A stretch of 64,000 nt of DNA, from contig NZ_LZJF01000174.1 in assembly GCF_001666835.1 (NCBI RefSeq), forward strand, positions 1 through 64,000, given 5' to 3'. The translations under genes and the position numbers were made by a program. The DNA comes from Mycobacterium sp. E3251. Lineage in GTDB: Bacteria; Actinomycetota; Actinomycetes; Mycobacteriales; Mycobacteriaceae. A model generated the notes under the pieces. That model was given only the letters and a program-made list of their open reading frames with translations. It searched no databases and was not told where the DNA came from. Shown here piece by piece: positions 9,053 through 22,200 of the stretch (positions within the stretch are counted from its first letter, which is position 1; every line of letters begins with the position of its first letter).

Positions 9053-9388
9053 TCAGCCGCGGCGGCGTGACCGGATGATTTCGAGCCGCTCCTTGAGCAG
9101 CTCTTCGAGCTCTTCGACGCTGCGCCGTTCCAACAGCATGTCCCAGTGCGTGCGGGGCGGCTTCACCTTCTTCGGCTCGGGCAGGTCGCCCTCGATCAGG
9201 GTGCCTTCCAAGCCGTTGCGGCACAGCCAGGTGCCGGGAATTTCAGCGTCGTCGGCGAAAGGGACCTCGAACTCTTCGCCGTTCTCGGTGCGGTACTTCG
9301 CGAGCTGACGTGGTGCGAGGTCGTGGTTGCGGTCGGTCTCGTAGCTCACGGCTCCGAGGCGGCTGCCTCTAAGGACGCGATCAGCCAT
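9053..9388 (-). CDS. rbpA: RNA polymerase-binding protein RbpA
   Basis: An essential actinobacterial transcription factor that binds the group-1 sigma factor and RNA polymerase and stabilises the open promoter complex. The 111-residue sequence is almost identical to the M. tuberculosis protein (Rv2050): N-terminal tail MADRVLRGSRLGAVSYE, core domain with PRQLAKYRTENG and TWLCRNG, the basic linker KKVKPPRTHWDML, and a C-terminal sigma-interaction helix ERRSVEELEELL. The single-Cys core lacks a full zinc site. It is convergent with ppm1 (13 bases between stops) and divergent from the 9558 gene, with a 169-base gap likely to hold both promoters. Confidence 0.97.
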   Translation of the reverse strand: MADRVLRGSRLGAVSYETDRNHDLAPRQLAKYRTENGEEFEVPFADDAEIPGTWLCRNGLEGTLIEGDLPEPKKVKPPRTHWDMLLERRSVEELEELLKERLEIIRSRRRG

Positions 9389-9557
9389 GTTGCTACTCCT
9401 CTAGGTCTTTTGAACTTTCGGGCTGCTGTACTGCAATTCTGTCCGCTTGGCAAACGTTGCGGCGGTCTGCGTAGTTCCCCGGTCGGTTGCCGGCGTACGC
9501 GACGCGACCCTCAATGATACCGGGATCGCCACGTAATCCCGACTAAAGTCGGCAGGC

Positions 9558-9917
9558 GTGAGCCGCCGCCCCCGCCCGCAGCCGTGTCGTTGGTGCGGTC
9601 GCGACGTGTCCGACGCCGGGATGGGACGCCGCCGCCAGTACTGTCGCCAGTCGTGCCGGCAGCGGGCATACGAACAACGCGCCTCGTTGACCAGGGGCGG
9701 CGCCGGGGTCTCGCTGGCCTTGCCTCCCGACGCGGTGGTCCTGTCGGCCGACGACGCCGCCGACCTGTCCGACCGGGTCTACCAGGTGCGGTGCGCGGCG
9801 GAGGATGTTGCCACCGCGCTCGACGAGGGAGCCCAGGCGACCGAACTGCGCGAACTGTGCGACCAGCTGATCAGGGCCGCCCGGGCGGCCGACGGCTGGC
9901 GCCGGGTGGGCGTCTGA
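9558..9917 (+). CDS. Small Cys/Arg-rich protein of unknown function (Rv2049c position)
   Basis: A 119-residue basic protein with a GTG start at 9558. The N-terminus has a compact Cys cluster, PCRWCGRDV and then YCRQSCRQRAYEQR, spaced like a zinc ribbon or small treble clef such as those seen in short actinobacterial DNA/RNA-associated proteins. The C-terminal half is helical and acidic (DAADLSDRVYQVRCAAEDVATALDEG). It occupies the position of Rv2049c between rbpA and pks12, though that annotated gene is shorter and I cannot confirm homology. No function is proposed beyond possible zinc binding. Confidence 0.7.
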   Translation: MSRRPRPQPCRWCGRDVSDAGMGRRRQYCRQSCRQRAYEQRASLTRGGAGVSLALPPDAVVLSADDAADLSDRVYQVRCAAEDVATALDEGAQATELRELCDQLIRAARAADGWRRVGV

Positions 9918-10255
9918 GCCGTCCTGACCACTGCCGATGCGTAGCCGGGTACAGTCGCGCCATGGACGGCGCGTCAGTGGTATCCCGGCGTACCGGGGTC
10001 GCGGGACGCCCCGGCACCCGCGGGCGCAACGGCGCGTTCCGGATCTCCTTGGACAAGGCGTGCCTCACGCCGAAGCCGGTTCTCCTGTAGCAGCCGGGAG
10101 CATCGGACGTTTTGAAATACCGTCAGAGTTGGCCATACTCACCAGCGACATTCTTGGGCCGGAGAGCCGCACGGCATCGCATCGTGCAGCAAATTCCGTG
10201 ACTCGGCGAGAGTCGCATCGGGGCAGCTGACGGCCAAGTTAGGCGAGAGGTAGTG
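9918..10255 (+). promoter_or_regulatory. Leader and promoter region of pks12
   Basis: A 338-base region without a convincing gene. A possible promoter is TTGAAA (10112-10117), 16 bases, CATACT (10134-10139), about 115 bases upstream of the pks12 start; this is a weak visual match only. A 42-codon open frame from ATG 9962 has no family resemblance. The segment AGGCGAGAGG (10241-10250) is the ribosome-binding site and places the start at ATG 10256 rather than GTG 10253. Confidence 0.35.
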
Positions 10256-13200
10256 ATGGTGGATCAACTCCAGCATGCGACCGAAGCGCTGCGGAAAGCG
10301 CTGGTCCAGGTCGAGCGCCTGAAACGCACCAACCGTGCGCTGCTGGAGCGGTCGAGCGAGCCGATCGCGATCGTCGGTATGTCCTGCCGCTTCCCCGGCG
10401 GAGTCGAGACACCGGAAGACCTCTGGCAGATGGTGGCCGACGGCCGCGATGTGATCACCGAGTTTCCGAACGATCGTGGCTGGGACCTGGCTTCCCTGTA
10501 CGACCCGGACCCCGACGCCCGCCACAAGACCTACGCGCGGACCGGCGGTTTCGTTGACGGTGTCGCCGACTTCGATGCGGCCTTCTTCGGCATCGCTCCG
10601 AGCGAGGCGCTCGCGATGGACCCGCAGCATCGAATGCTGCTGGAACTGTCGTGGGAGGCGTTGGAACGCGGCGGCATCGACCCCAGCGGGCTGCGGGGCA
10701 GCGCGACCGGTGTGTTCGCCGGCCTCATCGTCCAGGGCTACGGCATGCTCGCCGAGGAGATCGAGGGCTACCGGCTGACCGGCATGACCTCCAGCGTCGC
10801 CTCGGGCCGGGTGTCGTACGTGCTGGGGCTCGAGGGCCCGGCGGTGTCGGTGGACACGGCGTGTTCGTCGTCATTGGTCGCGTTGCACATGGCGGTGCAG
10901 TCGTTGCGCTCGGGGGAGTGCGACCTGGCGCTGGCCGGGGGCGCGACCGTCAACGCCACCCCGACCGTCTTCGTCGAATTCAGTCGCCACCGGGGGCTGG
11001 CTCCCGACGGTCGGTCCAAGGCTTACGCCGGGGCGGCCGACGGCGTCGGCTGGTCGGAGGGCGGCGCGATGCTCGTCGTCGAGCGGCTCTCGGACGCCCG
11101 GCGGTTGGGCCATCCGGTGCTGGCGCTGGTGCGCGGCTCGGCGGTCAACCAGGACGGTGCATCGAACGGGCTGACCGCGCCGAATGGTCCGTCGCAGCAG
11201 CGGGTGGTGCGCGCGGCGCTGGCCAATGCCGGCTTGTCGGCGGCCGACGTCGACGTGGTGGAAGGCCACGGAACCGGCACCACGTTGGGCGACCCCATCG
11301 AGGCCCAGGCGTTGCTGGCGACGTACGGCCAAGAGAGGTCGGAGCCCCTGTGGCTGGGGTCGATCAAGTCGAACATGGGTCACACCCAGGCCGCCGCGGG
11401 CGTGGCCGGTGTGATCAAGATGGTGCAGGCCATGCGGCACGAAATATTGCCGGCGACACTGCATGTGGACGTGCCCAGCCCCCATGTCGATTGGTCGGCG
11501 GGAGCGGTCTCGTTGCTGACCGAGGCGCAGCCCTGGCCGGCGAATCGACACGTGCAACGGGCAGGTGTCTCGTCGTTCGGGATCAGCGGCACCAACGCGC
11601 ATGTGGTCATCGAGGCGGTCCCGGCGCCCGAGCCGCCGGCGGAGCGTCCGCGGCCCGCGGCGGTGCCGTGGGTGGTGTCGGCAAAATCATTGCCGGCGTT
11701 GAGGTCTCAGGCGGCCCGGCTGGCCGGACATCTGCGCGGCCACGGCGAGTTGGACCTCGCCGACGTGGCCTGGACGCTGGCCGGCCGCGCGACCTTCGAG
11801 CATCGGGCCGTCGTGGTCGGTGGCGACCGGGATCGGTTGCTCGCCGGGCTCGACGAGTTGGCCGGTGACGACCCGACCGGCACGGTTATTCAGGGCAGCG
11901 CGCTGCCGGCCGGCAAGAACGTCTTCGTGTTTCCCGGCCAAGGGTCCCAATGGCTGGGCATGGGCGTCGAATTGCTGGAAACCGCACCGGTATTCGCTCA
12001 GCAGCTCGACGCGTGCGCCGAGGCGTTCGCGGAGTTCGTCGACTGGTCGCTCATCGATGTCCTGCGTGGCGTCCCCGGCGCCCCGGGCATGGATCGCGTG
12101 GACGTGGTGCAGCCGGTGCTGTTCGCGGTGATGGTGTCGCTGGCAGAGCTGTGGAAATCGGTCGGAGTCAACCCGGACGCGGTGATCGGCCATTCGCAGG
12201 GGGAGATCGCCGCGGCGTACGTCGCGGGCGCGCTGTCGCTGCGCGATGCCGCTCGAGTGGTCACGCTGCGCAGCAAGTTGCTGCGGTCGCTGGCCCACTC
12301 CGGCGGCATGCTCTCCATCGCTTGCAGCACCGAACGCGCACGGGAACTGTTGGCGCCCTACGGCAATCGCGTCAGCATCGCGGCCGTCAACGGACCCTCT
12401 GCGGTGGTGGTATCGGGCGAAGTGGCCGCGCTCGACGAACTCGTCGGGTTCTGCGCCGACCTGGAGCTGCGCACCCGCCGAATCGACGTGGACTACGCGT
12501 CGCATTCGGTCGAGGTCGAGGCGATCCGGGATGAGCTGGCCGAGGCGCTGGCCGGCATCGAACCCACTTCCTCCCGCATTGCCTTCTTCTCCACGGTGAC
12601 CGGAAGCCGTTTGGACACCGCCGGTTTGGACGCCGCCTACTGGTATCGCAACATCCGGCAGACCGTGCAGTTCGACCAGGCGGTGCGCGCCGCATGCGAA
12701 CACGGGTACCGCACATTCATCGAATCCAGCCCGCATCCCGCGCTCATCGCCGGCATCGAAGGCACCTGCGACGACTGCGGCGACCCCGAGGCCATAGTGG
12801 TTCCCACCCTGGGCCGCGATGACGGCGGCCTCACGCGGTTCCTCACGTCGGCCGCCGCCGCGTTCGTGGCCGGTGTGAACGTGAAGTGGCGTGGTGTGTT
12901 GTCGGGTTCCGGCTTCGTGGAGTTGCCGACGTACGCCTTTGACCGGCGCAGGTTTTGGTTGTCCGGTGAGGGCGTCGGAGCGGACGCCGCGGGCTTGGGG
13001 CTCGGGACGAGCGAGCACGCGTTGCTCAGCGCGGTCGTCGAGCTGCCCGCTTCCGACGGGGTGCTGCTGACCGGTCGCCTGTCGCCCAGCCTGCAGGGGT
13101 GGCTGGCCGATCATGCGGTCTCGGGTGCGGCCGTCTTCCCGGGGGCGGGGTTTGTCGAGTTGGCGATCCGGGCCGGTGACGAAGTCGGCTGTTCGGTGGT

Positions 13201-16200
13201 CGACGAGTTGACGCTGCAGGCGCCCTTGATGCTGCCTGCCTCCAGTTCGGTTGCCCTGCAGGTGGTTGTCGGTCCCGACGATTCGGGACGGCGGGCGGTC
13301 TCGGTGTTTTCCCGCGCCGACGCCGGTTCGGGATGGATATGTCATGCGGACGGAGTCTTGAGCTCCCGGTCGATCGAGCCTGGCGCCGACCTGTCGGTGT
13401 GGCCACCCGAGGGCGCGGTCGCGGTGGACGTGGCCGACGGCTACGACCGGCTGGCCGCGCACGGGTACGGCTACGGCCCGGCGTTCCGGGGATTGACCGC
13501 GACGTGGATCCGCGGCGACGAGGTGTTCGCCGAGGTGCGACTGCCGGACGCGGCCGGAGGCGTCGGCGGGTTCGGCGTGCACCCGGCCCTACTCGACGCG
13601 GCGATGCACGCCGTCATCATGGCCCAGCAGGCGGCGGGTCAGCCCGTCGACGTCATGTTGCCGTTCTCATGGCAGGACGTCTCGCTGCACGCCGCGGGTG
13701 CGACCGCGGTCCGCGCCCGGATTGCGCCGACCACGCGGGGCGCACAGAGCGGCGGGGGCACCTCCATCTCGATCGAGCTCGCCGACGGGCTGGGCCTGCC
13801 GGTGTTGTCCGTGGGCGCGATGGTGGCCCGCCCGGTGAGTGAGCGGCAACTGCGCGCGGCGGTGTCGAGCTCGGGCCCCGAGCGACTCTTCGAACTGGCG
13901 TGGTCGCCGGCGACCGCGCCGGCCACGGCTAACCCGGCCCCGTCCTATGAGATTCTGGAATCGGTTCCCACCGAACAGGATCCGGTCAGCGCCACCTACG
14001 AGCGCACCCACCAGGCGCTGACCGCCGTGCAGTCGTGGTTGACCGAGCGCGACACCGGTGTGCTGGTCGTGTCGACTCACGGCGCCGTGGGATTGGCGGG
14101 GGAGGACGTCACCGACCTGCCCGGCGCGGCGGTATGGGGGCTGGTGCGCTCGGCGCAAACCGAGCATCCCGGTCGGATTGTTCTGGTGGATTCCGATGTG
14201 CCGCTGGACGATCAGGCGATCGCGTCGGCGCTCGCGGCCGGGGAGCCGCAAGTGTTGCTGCGCAACGGCCAGGTCCATACAGCCCGGGTGCGGCCCAGCC
14301 GCGCAGTCGACGATCTCTTGGTTTCCCCGGGTGACGGACCCTGGCGCCTGGGTATCAGCAGCGCAGGCACCTTCGAAAACCTGCGGCTCGAGCCCGTTCC
14401 CAACGCCGGCGCGCCGCTGGAGCCCGGTCAGGTTCGGGTGGCGCTGCGCGCCATCGCCGCCAACTTCCGCGACATCATGATCACGCTGGGTATGTTCACC
14501 CACGACGCGCTGCTCGGCGGCGAGGGCGCCGGCGTGGTGGTCGAAGTCGGCCCCGGCGTCACCGAATTCGCGGTCGGCGACTCGGTTTACGGGTTTTTCC
14601 CCGACGGGAGCGGCACGCTGGTCCCTGGCGACGTCCGCCTGCTGCAACCCATGCCGGCGGACTGGTCCTACGCCGAAGCCGCCGCCATCTCGGCCGTCTT
14701 CACCACCGCCTACATGGCCTTCGTCCACTTGGCCGACGTCAAGCCGGGCCAGCGGGTGTTGGTGCATGCGGCCGCCGGCGGTGTCGGCATGGCCGCGGTC
14801 CAGTTGGGCCGGTATCTGGGTCTCGAGATATTCGCGACGGCCAGCCGTGGTAAGTGGGACACGTTGCGGGCCATGGGCTTCGACGACGACCACATCTCGG
14901 ATTCCCGCAGCCTGGAATTCGAGGACAAGTTCCGGGCGGTGACCGGTGGTCGCGGCTTCGACGTGGTGCTGGATTCGTTGGCCGGCGACTTCGTCGACGC
15001 CTCGCTGCGGCTGGTCGCACCCGGCGGCGTGTTCCTGGAGATGGGCAAGACCGACATTCGCGATCCCGGCGTGATCGCCCAGGAATATCCGGGCGTGCGC
15101 TACCGCGCCTTCGATCTCTTCGAGCCCGGCCGTCCGCGGATGCACCAGTGGATGATCGAGTTGGCCGGCATGTTCGACGCCGGTGTGCTGCGGCCGTTGC
15201 CGGTGACCACCTTCGACATCCGGCGCGCCCGTGCGGCGTTGCGGTACCTGAGCCAGGCCCGCCACGTCGGCAAAGTCGTCATGACCATGCCGGACGCCTG
15301 GGCGTCCGGCACCGTGCTGATCACCGGTGGAACCGGAATGGCGGGTTCGACGCTGGCCCGCCACCTGGTCACGGAACACGGCGTGCGGAACCTGGTGTTG
15401 CTGAGCCGCAGCGGTCCCGACGCGCCGGGGTCCGCCGAATTGATCGTCGAATTGGAGGAAGCCGGGGCGCGGGTGCGCGCGGTCGCCTGCGACGCCGCCG
15501 ACCGGGAGGCGCTGGCCGCGGTGATCGCCGACATTCCGGCGAGCCATCCACTGACCGGGGTGATCCACGCCGCCGGTGTGCTCGACGACGCGGTTGTCAC
15601 GTCGCTGACTCCGGAGCGAGTCGATGCGGTGCTGCGCGCCAAGGTGGATGCGGCATGGAACCTGCACGAGCTCACCCGCGATCTCGACCTGTCGGTGTTC
15701 GTCATGTTTTCGTCGATGGCCGGCCTCGTCGGGTCGTCGGGGCAGGGTAACTACGCGGCGGCCAACTCCTTCCTGGACGCTTTGGCCGCGCATCGGCGAG
15801 CCCTTGGGTTGCCCGCGATCTCGCTGGGCTGGGGGCTGTGGGATCAGGCGAGCGCCATGACCGGTGGTCTGGGTGCCGCCGACCTCGCCCGCCTCGGTCG
15901 CGATGGGATCCTGGCCCTGTCTTCGGACGAAGCGATGGAATTGTTCGACACCGCACTGGTTGTCGACGAGACGTTCCTCGCGCCCGCCCGCATCGACCTG
16001 AACGCGCTGCGTGCCCACGCAACCGCGGTGCCCCCGATGTTCGCTGACCTGGTCAACGCGCCGGCGCGCCGCCAGGTCGACGATTCGCTGGCGGCCGCGA
16101 AGTCGAAATCCGCTCTGGCGCACCGTCTGCACGGCCTGCCCGAACCGGAACAGCATGCCGTGCTGCTGGACCTGGTCCGCTCGCACATCGCCACCGTGTT

Positions 16201-19200
16201 GGGTAATACCACGCCGGAGGCGATCGACCCGGACAAGGCGTTCCAGGATTTGGGCTTCGACTCGCTGACCGCGGTCGAAATGCGTAACCGGCTGAAAACC
16301 GCCACCGGGCTGGCGCTTTCACCCACCCTCATCTTCGACTACCCGACCCCGAACGGGCTGGCGGGCTACATCCGCAGCGAACTTGCCGGAGTGCCGCAAG
16401 AAATCACGCCCGGCCCGGTCGTTCGCGCAGTCGGTGACGACCCGATCGTGATCGTCGGCATGTCATGCCGCTATCCGGGCGGGGTGAATTCGCCCGACGA
16501 TCTTTGGCAGATGCTCATCGAGCGCCGCGACGTGCTCTCGGAGTTCCCCGCCGACCGCGGCTGGGATCTGGCCGGCATCTACAGCCCGGACCCCGACGTT
16601 CCGGGCACCTGCTACACCCGCACCGGCGGCTTCGTCGACGGCGTCGCGGATTTCGACCCCGCCTTCTTCGGCATCGCGCCGAGCGAGGCGCTGGCCATGG
16701 ATCCGCAGCAGCGGATGTTCCTCGAATTGTCGTGGGAAGCCTTGGAGCGAGCGGGGATTGAGCCCGGTGCGTTGCGGGGCAGCGCGACCGGCATGTTCGC
16801 CGGGGTCTACACGCAGGGCTACGGCATGGGCGCCGCCCCGGCCGCGGAGGGCTTCCGGCTGACCGGGCAGTCGTCGAGTGTCGCGTCGGGCCGGGTGTCG
16901 TACGTGCTGGGCTTGGAGGGGCCGGCGGTTTCGGTGGATACGGCGTGTTCGTCTTCGTTGGTGGCCTTGCACATGGCGGCGCAGTCGCTGCGCTCGGGCG
17001 AGTGCGACCTGGCACTGGCCGGCGGCGTCACCGTCAACGCCACACCCGACATCTTCGTGGAGTTCAGCCGCATGCGCGGGCTGTCCGCCGATGGCCGGTG
17101 CAAGGCCTACGCGGGGGCCGCCGACGGCACCGGGTTCTCCGAAGGCGGCGGCATGCTCGTCCTGGAGCGCTTGTCCGACGCGGAGCGCCTGGGTCACCCC
17201 GTGCTGGCGATGGTGCGCGGTTCGGCGATCAATCAGGACGGCGCCTCCAACGGCTTGACCGCGCCCAACGGTCCGTCCCAGCAGCGGGTGGTGCGCGCCG
17301 CGCTGGCCAACGCCGGATTGTCCGCGGCCGAGGTCGACGTGGTCGAAGGCCACGGCACGGGAACCACATTGGGCGATCCCATTGAGGCCCAAGCGCTCTT
17401 GGCCACCTACGGGCAGGACCGCGCCGAACCCCTGCTGTTGGGGTCGATCAAGTCGAACATGGGACACACGCAGGCGGCTGCCGGCGTGGCGGGTGTGATC
17501 AAGATGGTGCTGGCGATGCGCCACGACCTGGTCCCGGCGACGCTGCACGTCGACGAACCCAGCCCGCACGTCGACTGGTCGATGGGATCGGTGGCGTTGC
17601 TGACCGAGCCGCAGCCCTGGAAGGCGAACGGTCCGCGCCGCGCCGGTGTGTCGTCATTCGGCATCAGCGGCACCAACGCGCACGTGATCATCGAGTCCGC
17701 ACCCGTCGGCTCCGCGCCGGTCGTGGAACGCGCCACACCGCCGGTCGTGCCCTGGGTGGTGTCCGCAAAGTCGTTGTCGTCGTTGGGTTCCCAGGCCGAA
17801 CGGCTGGCAGAACACGTACGCCAGCGCGGTGACCTCGACGCCAGTGATGTGGCGTGGTCATTGGCCGGCCGGTCGAACTTCGAGCATCGTGCCGTGGTTG
17901 TCGGTGGAGATCGCGAGCGGTTGCTGGCCGGCCTCGACGAGTTGGCCGCCGGTGAACTCGGATCCGTCGTCCAGGGCACGGCCACGCCCGGCGGCAAGAC
18001 CGTCTTCGTCTTCCCCGGCCAGGGCGCCCAAATGCTCGGCATGGGCATGGGTTTGCACAACGCCTACCCGGTGTTCGCCGAGGCGTTCAATACCGTCGTG
18101 GCCGAATTGGACCGCCATCTGCTGCGGCCGCTGCGCGAAGTCATCTGGGGCCACGACGAAAAGCTCCTGAACACAACCGAATTCGCCCAGCCGGCGTTGT
18201 TCGCGGTGGAAGTCGCCCTGTTCCGGTTACTCGAATCCTGGGGCGTCCATCCCGACTTCGTGCTGGGCCACTCGATCGGTGAGCTGTCGGCCGCGCACGT
18301 CGCCGGCGTCCTGTCGCTGGAGAACGCGGCGGTACTGGTGGCCGCTCGCGGCCGCTTCATGCAGGCCCTCCCGGAGGGTGGGGCGATGTTCGCCGTGCAG
18401 GCCACCGAGGACGAGGTGCGCCCGCTGCTGGTGCCCGGGGTCGGCATCGCCGCGGTCAACGGGCCGATGTCGGTGGTCATTTCGGGGGTCGAGGACCAGG
18501 TGTCGGCGATCGCCGACCGACTCCGCGCCGACGGGCGCCGCGTCCACCAGTTGGCGGTGTCCCACGCGTTCCACTCGCCGCTGATGGATCCGATGGTCGA
18601 CGAATTCGGCACCGTCGCGGCCGGACTCGCCGTCGGCAGTCCGACGATCCCGATCGTGTCGAACCTGACCGGACAGCTCGCGGCCGATGACTTCGCTTCG
18701 GCGACCTATTGGAAACGGCACATCCGCGAAGCGGTGCGGTTCGCCGACAGCGTGCGCTTCGTGCATTCGGCCGGCGCGAACCGGTTCCTCGAGGTCGGCC
18801 CCAGCAGTGGGCTGACGGCATCGATCGAAGAATCGCTTCCCGACGCTCCGGTGTGCACCATGTCGGCGCTGCGCAAGGACCGCCCGGAACTGGTGGCCCT
18901 GACCACCGCGGTCGCGCAGGGATTCGTCGCCGGGATGGACGTGGACTGGCGCCGCGCCGTCGGCAAAGCCAATCTCGTGGAACTGCCCACCTATGCGTTC
19001 GAGCGCCGGCGGTTCTGGCTCTCCGGCGACGGCACCACGGTCGACGCCGCGGGCTTGGGGCTTGCACCCGGCGAGCACGCCCTGCTCGGTGCGGTGGTGG
19101 AACTGCCGGCGTCCGGCGGGGTGGTGCTGACGGGCAGGTTGTCGCCCGGTACGCAGGGCTGGTTGGCCGATCACGCCGTCGGCGGGGTCGTGCTGTTCCC

Positions 19201-22200
19201 CGGCGCCGGATTCGTGGAGCTGGCGATCCGCGCCGGCGACGAAGTGGGCTGCGGCGTTGTCGATGAGCTGAATCTGGCGGCGCCGCTGGTATTGCCGGGC
19301 TCCGGGTCGGTCGCGGTGCAGGTCGTCGTCGGCGGCGCCGATGAATCGGGTGCCCGTGCCGTGTCGGTCTTTTCGCGCGCCGACTCGGGTTCGGGCTGGT
19401 CCCTGCACGCCGAGGGTGTCCTGCGTGCGGGTGAGGTGCAGCCGAGCGCGGACCTGTCGGTTTGGCCACCGGTGGGTGCTACCGCGGTCGACGTCGGCGA
19501 CGGTTATGAGCGCCTGGCCGAGCGCGGCTACGGCTACGGCCCCGCGTTCCGCGGCCTGACCTCGATGTGGCGCCGCGGTGACGAAGTGTTCGCGGAAGTG
19601 ACCCTGCCCGCGGACGCCGGGGTCTCGGGGGCCGGGTTCGGCGTCCACCCGGTGATGCTCGATGCGGCACTGCACGCGGTCATCTTGACGTCCGACGGCG
19701 ACGAGCTCCCCGAAGGTTCCATGCTCGTGCCGTTCTCGTGGCAGCAGATCTCGCTGCACGCGGCCGGCGCGACGGCGGTGCGCGCGCGAATCGTGCCGGT
19801 GAGTGATTCGGCGGTGTCGATCGAACTCGCGGACGGATTGGGGCTGCCGGTGCTCTCGGTGGCGTCGATGGTGGCCCGGCCGGTGACCGACCAGCAGCTG
19901 CTGGCCGCGGTCTCGAGTTCTGGACCCGACCGCCTCTTCGAGGTCATCTGGTCGGCGCAGCGGTCGACGTCGGTGCAGCCGGTCGCGGTATCGGTTTGGG
20001 GCGCAACGGAATCAGACGACCGCACGACGCAGCCGGCGGCGGTGGTCTTCGAATCGGCGCCGGTGGTCGACGACGTCGTGGCCGACGTCTACGCGGCCAC
20101 GCGTGCGGTCCTGCCGGTGCTGCAGTCCTGGCTCGCTCGCGAGGGGTCCGGCACCCTGGTCGTGGCCACGCGCGGCGCGATGGCGTTGCCGGGAGAGGAC
20201 GTCACCGACCTTGCGGGCGCGGCGGTGTGGGGACTGGTGCGCTCGGCGCAGACCGAGCACCCCGGTCGCATCGCGCTTATCGACACCGATGCCCAGCTGG
20301 ACGACGAGTCCGTCGGAGCGGCGTTGTCGGTGGGCGAGCCGCAGGTGTTGCTGCGCGGCGGGGCGGTCTACACCGCGCGGGTGCATGGCAGTCGCGCCGT
20401 CGGCGGTCTGCTGGTGCCCCCGGCCGACGGGCCGTGGCGGCTCGGGATGAGCAGTTACGGCACGTTCGAGAACCTGCGGTTGGAACGCATACCGGATGCC
20501 GACGCCCCGCTGGAACCGGGGCAGGTTCGGGTTGCGCTGTCCGCCCTGGCCGCCAACTTCCGCGACGTGATGATCGCGCTGGGGCTCTACCCGGATCCGG
20601 ACGCCGTCATGGGCATCGAGGCATCCGGCGTCGTCATCGAAGCAGGCTCGGAAACTGGACGTTTCGCCGTCGGCGACCGCGTGATGGGCCTGTTCCCCGA
20701 CGGCACCGGCACGATAGCGCGGACCGATGAGCGCCTGCTCGCCAAGATGCCGGCCGGATGGTCGCCCACCGCGGCGGCCACGACCACGGTGGTCTTCGCC
20801 ACCGCGTTCTACGCGCTGGTGGACCTGGCCGCCGCCAAGCGGGGTCAGCGGGTGCTGGTGCACGCCGCCGCCGGTGGGGTGGGAATGGCCGCTGTCCAGC
20901 TGGCCCGCCACCTGGGCCTGGAAGTCTTCGCCACCGCCAGCCGGGGCAAGTGGGACACCTTGCGGGCCATGGGTTTTGACGAGGACCACATCTCGGATTC
21001 CCGCAGCCTGGACTTCGAGGACAAGTTCCGGACGGTCACCGGCGGGCGAGGGATGGACCTGGTGCTGGACTCGCTGTCCGGCGACTTCGTGGATGCCTCC
21101 CTGCGACTCGTCGCCCCCGGTGGCGTGTTCCTGGAGATGGGCAAGACCGACATGCGCGAGCCCGAAGCGGTGGCTCAGGAACACCCCGGTGTGCGCTACC
21201 GCGCCTTCGATCTGTTCGAGGCGGGGCCGGACCGCATCGCTCGAATACTCGACGAGCTTGTCGCATTGTTCGGCGACGACGTGCTGCGGCCGTTGCCGGT
21301 GACCAGGTTCGACGTCCGACGTGCGCCGGCCGCGCTGCGGTATTTGAGCCAGGCCCGGCACGTGGGCAAGGTCGTCATGACCATGCCGGATGCCTGGGCG
21401 GCCGGCACGGTGTTGATCACCGGGGCCACCGGGATGGCGGGTTCGGCATTGGCCCGCCACGTGGTCACGCGCCATGACGCGCGGAACCTGGTGCTGGTGA
21501 GCCGTCGTGGCCTGGACGCGCCGGGGGCAGCCGAACTGGTCACGGAACTCAGCGCAGCCGGTGCGCAGGTGCAGGTGGTGGCCTGTGACGCCGCCGACCG
21601 TGAGGCGCTGGCCAAGGTCATCGCCGATATACCGGTGCAACGGCCGCTGTCGGGTGTGATCCACGCGGCCGGCGTACTCGACGACGCGGTGATCTCTTCG
21701 CTCACTCCCGAGCGGGTGGAGGCGGTGTTGCGGGCCAAGGTCGATGCCGCGTGGAACCTGCACGAGCTGACCCGCGATCTGGATGTGTCCGCGTTCGTGA
21801 TGTTCTCGTCGATGGCGGGCTTGGCGGGTGCGTCGGGTCAGGCCAACTACGCGGCGGCCAACTCGTTCCTGGATGGGTTGGCCGTGCACCGGCGCATGCA
21901 CGGCTTGCCGGCCATGTCGCTGGCGTGGGGCCTGTGGGATCAGGCCAGCGCCATGACCGGCGCGCTCGGTGCGGCCGACCGTGCCCGCTTCGGCCGCGAC
22001 GGAATCGTCGCGATGTCCTCGGACGAGGCGCTGGAGTTGATGGACACCGCGCTCATCGTCGACGAGCCGTTCCTGTTGCCCGCCCACATCGATCTCGCCG
22101 CGCTGCGGGTCAAGTTCGACGGCGGGACGCTACCGCCGATGTTCGTCGATCTGATCAACGCGCCGACCCGGCGGCAGGTCGACGATTCGCTGGCCGCGGC

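Noticed and set aside
9962..10090. 42-codon open frame between the 9558 gene and pks12
   Set aside because: No ribosome-binding site, no recognisable composition or motif, and located in the pks12 leader.
10112..10139. A firm sigma-A promoter call for pks12
   Set aside because: The -35/-10 match is weak and mycobacterial promoters are poorly predicted by eye; kept only as a low-confidence note.
11687..13582. Long antisense open frames inside pks12 (also 13667-16186 and 20012-22087)
   Set aside because: They are mirror images of strongly conserved synthase codons in GC-rich DNA; the products are Arg/His/Gly-rich without domains.
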